Under the pieces are notes generated by a model that saw only the letters and a program-made list of their open reading frames with translations, was not told the DNA's origin and ran no database searches. Below, piece by piece: positions 1 to 5,380 of a stretch of 5,709 bases of DNA (positions are counted from its first letter, which is position 1; the number at the start of each line of letters is the position of its first letter). Position numbers and translations under genes: made by a program. Source of the DNA: Synergistaceae bacterium (GTDB lineage: Bacteria; Synergistota; Synergistia; Synergistales; Synergistaceae); the NCBI GenBank assembly GCA_031271065.1, contig JAISWP010000171.1, positions 1 through 5,709 on the forward strand, in the 5' to 3' direction.

Positions 1-2212
1 CGCCCCCCGCGAGCCCGCTCGCTATATTGCCGGCGCCTATATTGCTCGTCATTATAATAACGGTGTTTTTGAAGCTGACCGTCCTGCCGTGACTGTCCGT
101 GACGCGTCCGTCGTCTAAAATCTGGAGAAGTATGTTAAAGACGTCGTGGTGAGCTTTTTCGATCTCATCGAACAGCACCACGGAATACGGCCTTCTCCTG
201 ACGGCTTCCGTGAGCTGTCCCCCCTCGTCGTAACCCACATAGCCCGGCGGCGCCCCGATAAGCCTCGACGTCGAGTGTTTTTCCATGTACTCCGACATAT
301 CTATGCGAACCATGTTTTCTTCCGTGTCGAACAGAGCTTCGGCTAGAGCGCGGGCCAGCTCCGTCTTACCCACTCCCGTGGGGCCTAGAAAGATGAAACT
401 GCCTATGGGGCGTTTCGGATCATTTATCCCGGACCGCGCGCGCATCACCGCGTCGGAGACGAGCTGGACCGCTTCGTTCTGCCCTATGACCCGCTGATGC
501 AGAATCTCCGGCAGGCGAAGCAGTTTCTCCCTCTCACCCTCGACCAGCTTCGTCACCGGTATTCCGGTCCAGCTGGAGATGATCGACGCTATTTCGTTCT
601 CGGTAACCTCCTCCCTGAGAAGTTTCGGGCCGCCGAGCGGCGCGCCCCCTTTTTCCTCGGCCTCGCGCAGCTGCCTGGTCAGGTCCGGGAGAGTGCCGTG
701 ACGCAGTTCTGCCGCTTTATTGAGGTCGTACTCCCGTTCCGCTTTTTCCGCCTCCGCCTTCGTCCGCTCGATTTGCTCCCGAAGTGAGCGGACGGCGGAG
801 ATCGAGTTCTTTTCGGCCTCGTACTGCGCCTTTAACGTATCGGACCGTTCGCGGAGATTGACGAGTTCCTTCGTGAGCGTCTCCAGCCGTTCGGCGCTCG
901 CCCGGTCGCTTTCTTTTCTGAGAGCCGCTTCCCCTATTTCGAGCTGCATTATCCGGCGCGATACGCTGTCCAGTTCGGCCGGCATCGAGTCGATATCCGT
1001 CCTTATCATCGCGCAGGCTTCGTCGACCAGGTCGATAGCCTTGTCCGGAAGGAACCGGTCGGTTATATATCTGCTGGAAAGTACTGAGGCGGCTACCAGG
1101 GCGTTGTCCTGTATCTTCACGCCGTGATGCACCTGAAAGCGCTCCTTGAGACCTCTCAGGATGGATATGGTGTCCTGAACGTCCGGAGCCTCGATGAGCA
1201 CGGGCTGGAACCGGCGCTCCAGCGCCGCGTCCTTTTCTATGTGCTGGCGGTATTCGTCGAGCGTAGTGGCTCCGATGCAGTGAAGTTCGCCCCTGGCGAG
1301 AAGGGGCTTGAGCATGTTTCCGGCGTCCAGCGCCCCGTCCGCCCTGCCGGCCCCGACTATCGTGTGCAGCTCGTCTATAAAGAGTATTATCCTCCCGCTG
1401 CTTTTCTGAATTTCTGTCAGGACGGCTTTCAAGCGTTCTTCGAATTCTCCCCGGTATTTCGCTCCCGCTATCAGGGACCCCATGTCGAGGGCGAAGATAG
1501 CCCTGTCTTTCAGCCCCTCCGGTACATCGCCGCGCACTATTCTCATGGCCAGTCCTTCCGCCACGGCTGTTTTGCCCACTCCCGGCTCACCGATCAGCAC
1601 GGGGTTGTTCTTGGTCTTGCGGCTCAATATCCGCATTACCCGACGAATCTCTTCGTCCCGTCCTATCACCGGATCCAGCTTGTTTTCTCTCGCCGCGCGG
1701 ACCAGATCCCTGCCGTATTTTTCCAGAGCCTCGTAGGACTCCTCCGGGTTGGAGCTGGTCACGCGCTGGTTCCCTCTTATCTGGGTCAGGGAGGCGAGAA
1801 ATCTGCCGCTGGTTACGCCGAAAGCCCTGAGTATTTTCCCCGCGCCCGAGGACGAGTCTATCAGCTTGAGGAAAATATGTTCGACTGATACGTATTCGTC
1901 TTTCAGCGTTTTGGCGTGGTTTTCCGCTTCGAGCAGAAGGGCGGCCAGAGATTGGGAGATAAAAATTTTTCCCTGCTGATAACTGCCGGTGACGCTCGGT
2001 ATCGTCCCGAGTTCCTTCTCCAGCGCTTTCGCGAGGGATTCGACGTCCGAGCCCATCCCCGCCAGAACTCTCGGGATGAGCCCGTCCTCCTGAGTCACCA
2101 GGGATATGGCCAGATGTAATTCCCCGACCTCCTGATGAGAGCGGGAAATGGCGATGTTCTGCGCTTCGAAAAGAGCGGCCTGGGATTTTTCCGTGAGCCT
2201 GTTTGTGTTCAT
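1..2212 (-). CDS. clpB: ATP-dependent protein disaggregase ClpB (5' 737 codons; C-terminus off window)
   Basis: Hexameric cytosolic AAA+ chaperone that, with DnaK/DnaJ/GrpE, threads aggregated proteins through its central pore. Reading from ATG at 2212 gives 737 uninterrupted residues. Seen in order: double Clp-N repeat domain (about 1-145); first AAA domain with Walker A GEPGVGKT (208-215), pore-loop KYRG (252-255), Walker B ending D280-E281 and arginine-finger pair R333-R334; a long coiled-coil middle domain (about 410-525); second AAA domain with Walker A GPTGVGKT (610-617), pore loop GYVG (657-660), Walker B ending D682-E683 and sensor-1 MTSN (721-724). The long middle domain separates ClpB from ClpA and ClpC. 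The family is usually about 860 residues, so roughly 120-130 residues, including D2 sensor-2, lie past position 1. The start is supported by a good ribosome-binding site and promoter. Long plus-strand open frames across this region are antisense shadows. Confidence 0.97.
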   Translation of the reverse strand, partial: MNTNRLTEKSQAALFEAQNIAISRSHQEVGELHLAISLVTQEDGLIPRVLAGMGSDVESLAKALEKELGTIPSVTGSYQQGKIFISQSLAALLLEAENHAKTLKDEYVSVEHIFLKLIDSSSGAGKILRAFGVTSGRFLASLTQIRGNQRVTSSNPEESYEALEKYGRDLVRAARENKLDPVIGRDEEIRRVMRILSRKTKNNPVLIGEPGVGKTAVAEGLAMRIVRGDVPEGLKDRAIFALDMGSLIAGAKYRGEFEERLKAVLTEIQKSSGRIILFIDELHTIVGAGRADGALDAGNMLKPLLARGELHCIGATTLDEYRQHIEKDAALERRFQPVLIEAPDVQDTISILRGLKERFQVHHGVKIQDNALVAASVLSSRYITDRFLPDKAIDLVDEACAMIRTDIDSMPAELDSVSRRIMQLEIGEAALRKESDRASAERLETLTKELVNLRERSDTLKAQYEAEKNSISAVRSLREQIERTKAEAEKAEREYDLNKAAELRHGTLPDLTRQLREAEEKGGAPLGGPKLLREEVTENEIASIISSWTGIPVTKLVEGEREKLLRLPEILHQRVIGQNEAVQLVSDAVMRARSGINDPKRPIGSFIFLGPTGVGKTELARALAEALFDTEENMVRIDMSEYMEKHSTSRLIGAPPGYVGYDEGGQLTEAVRRRPYSVVLFDEIEKAHHDVFNILLQILDDGRVTDSHGRTVSFKNTVIIMTSNIGAGNIASGLAGG
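1760..1776 (-). promoter_or_regulatory. Possible internal translation start (GTG, codon 151) within clpB
   Basis: Codon 151 of clpB is GTG (minus strand 1762-1760). It is preceded by a purine-rich GAGGG (1776-1772) with a 9-nt spacer, a plausible ribosome-binding site. E. coli ClpB is known to use an internal GTG near codon 149 to make a shorter form lacking the N-terminal domain. Here the site falls at the same place, just after the N-domain and before the first AAA domain. Whether it is used is inference. Confidence 0.35.
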
Positions 2213-2232
2213 AAATGGCACCCCCGATTTAT
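2209..2232 (-). promoter_or_regulatory. clpB ribosome-binding site inside a short AU-rich stem-loop
   Basis: On the minus strand GGGGGTG (2225-2219) lies 6 nt before the ATG at 2212. It can pair over seven positions with the 16S anti-Shine-Dalgarno, with one G-U pair. It sits in the 10-nt loop of a 6-bp inverted repeat (ATAAAT, 2232-2227, with ATTTAT, 2216-2211), whose second arm includes the first two bases of the start codon. The ribosome-binding site is well supported. A regulatory role for the weak stem is speculative. Confidence 0.55.
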
Positions 2233-2248
2233 TTGATCATTATTGACT

Positions 2249-2277
2249 ATTATCTTATAAAAAGATTTATCAGTCAA
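2249..2277 (-). promoter_or_regulatory. Sigma-70-type promoter for clpB
   Basis: Reading leftward, TTGACT (2277-2272, 5 of 6 to the -35 consensus) is followed by exactly 17 bp and then GATAAT (2254-2249, 5 of 6 to the -10 consensus). Transcription would start near 2242, leaving a leader of about 30 nt before the clpB ATG. No CIRCE element (the HrcA operator) and no sigma-32-like promoter were seen. The same DNA is an imperfect inverted repeat (TTGACT 2243-2248 with AGTCAA 2272-2277; inner ATCTT 2252-2256 with AAGAT 2262-2266). It could therefore also be an operator overlapping the promoter. Confidence 0.72.
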
Positions 2278-2418
2278 GGTCATGTGCATTTTGAAATCGG
2301 CGGAGGAGCATCGAACAGGAATAATCCTTACGGCATCGGAGGTTTTACGGCCCGCGCTTTAAAATTCCGGCAGGAATATTTCAAAAGAGGCCGGCCGCTC
2401 CCTGATAGATATGTGTGA
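2278..2418 (+). pseudogene. Possible C-terminal remnant of an M23-type metallopeptidase (tentative)
   Basis: The centre of the clpB-csp divergent intergenic region is open in one frame and ends at TGA 2416-2418. Its first residues from 2278 read GHVHFEI, matching the zinc-binding HxH and following residues near the C-terminus of M23 (lysostaphin-type) endopeptidases, commonly G/P-H-L-H-F-E-I/V. An N-N-P-Y follows, where M23 proteins often have N-P. The same frame is open back to an ATG at 2215, but that part overlaps the clpB promoter, is AT-rich, lacks the rest of an M23 domain and has no clear ribosome-binding site. It is therefore either a decayed fragment or coincidence. The rest of the intergenic region holds the two promoters described separately and nothing else I recognise. 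Confidence 0.2.
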
Positions 2419-2435
2419 CATTTTCGAATAACAGC

Positions 2436-2464
2436 TTGACATCTCGCCGATTTTAAACTATTGT
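2436..2464 (+). promoter_or_regulatory. Sigma-70-type promoter for the cold-shock gene
   Basis: A perfect -35 hexamer TTGACA (2436-2441) is followed by a 17-bp spacer and TATTGT (2459-2464, 4 of 6 to the -10 consensus). Transcription would begin near 2471, giving a leader of about 49 nt. That is shorter than the roughly 160-nt thermosensing leader of E. coli cspA. The leader starts with a small possible hairpin, TCGAC (2472-2476) with GTCGA (2485-2489), separated by 8 nt. Confidence 0.68.
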
Positions 2465-2504
2465 TCTATAGTCGACATAGTAAGGTCGATGAGAATATCT
2501 TGTT

Positions 2505-2510
2505 GGGAGG
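2505..2510 (+). promoter_or_regulatory. Ribosome-binding site that fixes the TTG start of the cold-shock gene
   Basis: GGGAGG lies 9 nt before TTG at 2520. An in-frame TGA at 2490-2492 blocks any longer reading and no ATG or GTG lies between them. The next residues, K-S-N-G-T-V-K-W-F, match the usual N-terminus of cold-shock proteins, so TTG is the only sensible start. Confidence 0.85.
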
Positions 2511-2519
2511 CAACACGAT

Positions 2520-2723
2520 TTGAAAAGCAACGGCACAGTAAAATGGTTTAACGCAACAAAGGGCTACGGTTTCATTACTACAGACGAGGGAAGTGACGTT
2601 TTCGTTCACTTCAGCGCCATTCAGGGTGAGGGTTTCAAAACGCTAGACGAGGGGCAGAAAGTTTCCTTTGAGATCACGCAGGGGACAAAGGGACCGCAGG
2701 CTTCTGACGTTGTAAAGATCTAA
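2520..2723 (+). CDS. Cold-shock-domain protein (CspA family), TTG start
   Basis: Small single-stranded nucleic-acid-binding protein of 67 residues, the usual length for bacterial CspA-type proteins. These bind RNA as chaperones, melt secondary structure and can act as transcription antiterminators. The single OB-fold is complete: RNP1 K-G-Y-G-F-I at 14-19 and RNP2 V-F-V-H-F at 27-31, with aromatic residues W9, F10, Y16, F18, F28, H30 and F31 forming the binding face, and the typical G-T-V-K-W-F-N opening at 5-11. It starts with TTG, read as Met by initiator tRNA. It has its own promoter upstream, and a strong hairpin terminator begins 86 bp after its stop. Sequence alone does not tell whether it is cold-induced or constitutive, since many family members are not cold-induced. 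Confidence 0.97.
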   Translation: MKSNGTVKWFNATKGYGFITTDEGSDVFVHFSAIQGEGFKTLDEGQKVSFEITQGTKGPQASDVVKI

Positions 2724-2808
2724 CTTTATTGTGGCGGTGTTGTTATAGAGGATTTAGTTATCCGGTAGGGGCGGAGTTATGAACGCATCTTACAGATGAC
2801 AGACGACG

Positions 2809-2844
2809 AAAGCAGGAGACGAGCAAATCGTCTCCTGCTTTTAA
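2809..2844 (+). terminator. Intrinsic terminator after the cold-shock gene, directly before the Lon-like gene
   Basis: The arms AAAGCAGGAGACGA (2809-2822) and TCGTCTCCTGCTTT (2828-2841) are perfectly complementary over 14 bp around the 5-nt loop GCAAA. A short T run (2839-2842, then AATT) follows in the rightward direction, so the element is oriented to end csp transcription. The T tract is modest, so some read-through is plausible. Only 19 bp separate the end of the right arm from the next gene's start, leaving no room for a promoter downstream of the hairpin. The Lon-like gene must be transcribed through it. Confidence 0.82.
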
Positions 2845-2848
2845 TTCC

Positions 2849-2853
2849 GGAGG
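2849..2853 (+). promoter_or_regulatory. Ribosome-binding site of the Lon-like protease gene
   Basis: GGAGG sits 7 nt before ATG at 2861, close to ideal spacing, and supports this start. It begins only 8 nt after the right arm of the terminator hairpin, so in read-through transcripts the hairpin is just upstream of the ribosome's landing site. Confidence 0.85.
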
Positions 2854-2860
2854 ATAGACA

Positions 2861-5380
2861 ATGTCAGTGCTGGAGACGAAAAAGGTACCGTTGAAAGATC
2901 TTAGAAAGAGGACTGACGCCGCCTCTCTGGGATTTGCTGCCACGGACGAACTGACGTGCAGCGAACAGCTCATAGGGCAGGCTCGTGCCGTGAGCGCGAT
3001 TTCCTACGCTCTGGAGGTAGACAGCAAAGGATACAACATGTTCGTGGTGGGCGCTCCCGGGAGCGGGAGGACGACCTACGCGCTGCGGGAACTCCGCGAA
3101 CGCGCCGCGAAGATGAAGGCGCCTGACGACTGGATTTATGTTTATAATTTCGACGAGCCCGGAGAGCCCATCGCGATCAGCCTGCCCGCCGGCTGCGGCA
3201 AAAAACTCGCAGCCGCTATGGACGACCTGGTGGAAGATCTCAAGGTGAATCTGGGCAAGGCCTTCGACAACAGCGAATATGAGGACAGCAAGGCGTCATT
3301 GGTGAAAGCCTTTCAGGAGCATGTGGGGGAGCTGATGGAGTCCCTCCGCACCTACGCTCTCGAGCTGAACTTTTCCATAAAACGGACCCCTCAGGGTTTC
3401 GTCAACCTTCCTCTGATCAAAGAAGAAGCTCCGAAGCCCGAAGAAGGAGACGATGCAGCCTCCGGCGAGGAGAAAGCCGAGCCAGAGTTTTTGACCCGCG
3501 AGATGCAGCCGGACGAGTTCGAGAAACTGTCCGAAGAGGATCAGGGAGATATTCAGAAAAAATCCGATGACATAGCCCAGCATACATTGGAAACTCTGCG
3601 CACCATGCGCGAACGGGAGAAGGAACTCAAGGAAAAGATTAAGGAATTGGACGGGGAGATATGCCGGACGGCGATCCAGCCCGTATTTTCGGAACTCAGG
3701 GAAAAATTTCCGCAGGATGAAAAGCTCGCCGACTGGATGGACAAGCTGGCGGACGACATAATAGAAAATTACGGCATGTTCGTGACAGCCGCCAGGGACG
3801 AAAACGCCGAGGTGGACTTCAGCCGCTTCACCGTCAACGTTTTCGTTTCAAACGACCCGGACCAGGGCGCTCCGCTCATAAGGGAGACGAACCCGACCTA
3901 CTACAACCTGGCGGGCAAGATAGAATACGAGAGCCGGCAGGGTTACCTCTACACAGATTTTCACAGGATAAAAGCGGGGGCGATGCAGAAGGCCTGCGGC
4001 GGCTATCTTCTTCTCGAGGCGGAGAACGTCCTGCGGCAGTTCATGTCCTGGGATGCGCTGAAAAGAGTGCTGACGTCGGGCGAACTCACCATAGAAAATC
4101 TCGGAGAGCATCTGGGCTACATTCCGGTGGCTTCCCTGCGTCCCCAGGCCATACCGGTAAACGTGAAAGTCGTAATGGTCGGCACATATTACCTGTATCA
4201 CCTGCTCAACGTCTACGACCCGGAATTTCAGAAAATTTTCAAGATAAAGGCCGATTTTGAGTCGGACATGCCCCGCAGCCCCGACATGGAATACAAGATG
4301 GCCTGCGTCATAGCACAGTTCGTCAGTGAGCATGGGCACATACCCTTCACCGCCGAGGCCGTGGCCGAGGTGATAGAGTGCGCGGCGCGCCTCGTCGACG
4401 ACCAGGACCGCCTCTCCACGCAGTTCAATAAAATCTCGGAAATCCTGACCGAAGCCACGGTATGGGCCCGCATGGACAGTTCAAAGACGGTGGATCTGAA
4501 GCACGTCAAGCGAACCGTAACCGAGAGAAGGAACAGGGCGAACCTGGTGGAAGAACACTATCTGAGGGCTTTCGAGACGGAAGTCATCAGGATAGACACG
4601 GACGGAAGAGCGATCGGACAGATAAACGGGCTCACCGTCATCCCGCTGGTCGATTACACGTTCGGGCATCCCGTGCGCATCAGCGCCAACGTGTACATGG
4701 GAGCCGAGGGCGTAGTCAGCGTCGAGCGGGAAGTCAAGATGACGGGTCCCATACACAACAAGGGCCTGCTGACGCTCTCAAGCTATTTGGGCCGGATGTA
4801 TGCCCAGGACATGCCGATATCCGTCACGGCAAGGATAGCCTTCGAACAGACATACGGAGGGATCGAGGGTGACAGCGCCTCGTCCGCCGAGCTCTACTGC
4901 CTGCTTTCCGCCCTGTCGGGAGCTCCGCTCAGGCAGGATATAGCGGTGACTGGTTCGGTCGATCAATTCGGAGGCGTGCAGCCGATAGGCGGAGTCAACG
5001 AAAAGATAGAGGGTTTTTTCAATTACTGCAATATCCGCGGACTGACGGGGACGCAGGGCGTGATGATTCCCGCCCGGAACGTGCGCCACCTCATGCTGCG
5101 CGACGATGTTCTGGAAGCGGTCGAAAAGGGGAAGTTCACGATATGGGCGGTTTCGTCCATCGGCGAAGGGATAGAAATACTCACCGGCATACCGGCCGGA
5201 ATCATGGAAGATGACGGAAATTACACCGAGGGCAGCATCCACGCGAGAACCAAGGAGTGTCTCAAGGGGTGGTACGAACGCGCCGCGAAATTGAGGCAGG
5301 CCGCGCGCAGAAAAACAGAAGATGACGAGGGTGACTCAGATGAGCCGGATGACGGCTTCGACGGCGGCACGGACGAGTAA
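2861..5380 (+). CDS. Lon-like AAA+ protease of the AAA_32 / LonB-LonC type
   Basis: An 839-residue Ser-Lys protease, inferred to be cytosolic because no signal peptide or membrane segment is evident. The N-terminal AAA part has a Walker A-like loop GAPGSGRT (64-71), where the usual Lys is R70. A long helical insertion (about 115-310) contains an acidic linker (187-210) and a charged, probably coiled-coil segment (216-268). The AAA part resumes with C-G-G-Y-L-L-L-E-A (379-387), a Walker B-like strand with Glu where Asp is common, and a helical lid follows (about 475-560). The C-terminal Lon proteolytic domain (about 575-780) carries the LonB-type E-G-D-S-A-S motif with nucleophile S672, and K715 in G-G-V-N-E-K. 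The 43-residue Ser-Lys spacing equals that of E. coli Lon (S679/K722). An acidic tail ends the protein (818-839). It lacks the N-terminal substrate domain of LonA. Its substrate and true ATP dependence cannot be read from sequence. It overlaps the next gene by 41 bp. Confidence 0.93.
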   Translation: MSVLETKKVPLKDLRKRTDAASLGFAATDELTCSEQLIGQARAVSAISYALEVDSKGYNMFVVGAPGSGRTTYALRELRERAAKMKAPDDWIYVYNFDEPGEPIAISLPAGCGKKLAAAMDDLVEDLKVNLGKAFDNSEYEDSKASLVKAFQEHVGELMESLRTYALELNFSIKRTPQGFVNLPLIKEEAPKPEEGDDAASGEEKAEPEFLTREMQPDEFEKLSEEDQGDIQKKSDDIAQHTLETLRTMREREKELKEKIKELDGEICRTAIQPVFSELREKFPQDEKLADWMDKLADDIIENYGMFVTAARDENAEVDFSRFTVNVFVSNDPDQGAPLIRETNPTYYNLAGKIEYESRQGYLYTDFHRIKAGAMQKACGGYLLLEAENVLRQFMSWDALKRVLTSGELTIENLGEHLGYIPVASLRPQAIPVNVKVVMVGTYYLYHLLNVYDPEFQKIFKIKADFESDMPRSPDMEYKMACVIAQFVSEHGHIPFTAEAVAEVIECAARLVDDQDRLSTQFNKISEILTEATVWARMDSSKTVDLKHVKRTVTERRNRANLVEEHYLRAFETEVIRIDTDGRAIGQINGLTVIPLVDYTFGHPVRISANVYMGAEGVVSVEREVKMTGPIHNKGLLTLSSYLGRMYAQDMPISVTARIAFEQTYGGIEGDSASSAELYCLLSALSGAPLRQDIAVTGSVDQFGGVQPIGGVNEKIEGFFNYCNIRGLTGTQGVMIPARNVRHLMLRDDVLEAVEKGKFTIWAVSSIGEGIEILTGIPAGIMEDDGNYTEGSIHARTKECLKGWYERAAKLRQAARRKTEDDEGDSDEPDDGFDGGTDE
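5327..5334 (+). promoter_or_regulatory. Ribosome-binding site for the endonuclease III-like gene, inside the Lon-like gene
   Basis: GAGGGTGA lies 5 nt (core GAGG 9 nt) before ATG at 5340, within the last codons of the protease gene. This favours 5340 over the in-frame ATG at 5349 and the later one at 5445. The overlap suggests translational coupling. Confidence 0.6.

Noticed and set aside
1124..1888. Long plus-strand open frame (254 codons) opposite clpB
   Set aside because: It is antisense to an unbroken, clearly conserved ClpB frame, has no recognisable domain, and is a by-product of the GC-rich complementary strand. Similar plus-strand frames between 146 and 2119 were dismissed for the same reason.
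2215..2277. N-terminal part of the 67-codon open frame starting at ATG 2215
   Set aside because: It lies on the clpB promoter and leader, is AT-rich low-complexity sequence, and has no fitting ribosome-binding site. Only the part from 2278 on shows anything resembling a protein family.
2213..2300. CIRCE/HrcA operator or sigma-32 promoter upstream of clpB
   Set aside because: No TTAGCACTC-N9-GAGTGCTAA-like pair and no CTTGAA...CCCCAT arrangement could be found. The sigma-70-type promoter explains the region.
2742..2780. Three scattered GTTAT words after csp
   Set aside because: The spacing is irregular and the flanks differ; they are too short to count as a repeat array or operator.
2724..2808. 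Promoter for the Lon-like gene between csp and the hairpin
   Set aside because: TATA-like and TTG-like words occur (for example around 2729-2749), but no -35/-10 pair has an acceptable 16-18-bp spacing.
3848..4339. Minus-strand open frame of 163 codons within the Lon-like gene
   Set aside because: It is the complement of conserved AAA-domain codons, shows no family motif and has no supporting promoter. The other minus-strand frames inside 2861-5483 were treated likewise.
4462..4872. Plus-strand open frame of 136 codons inside the Lon-like gene
   Set aside because: It is an out-of-frame reading of the protease domain, rich in Arg/Gly/His as expected for a shifted GC-rich frame. The true frame carries the catalytic Ser and Lys.
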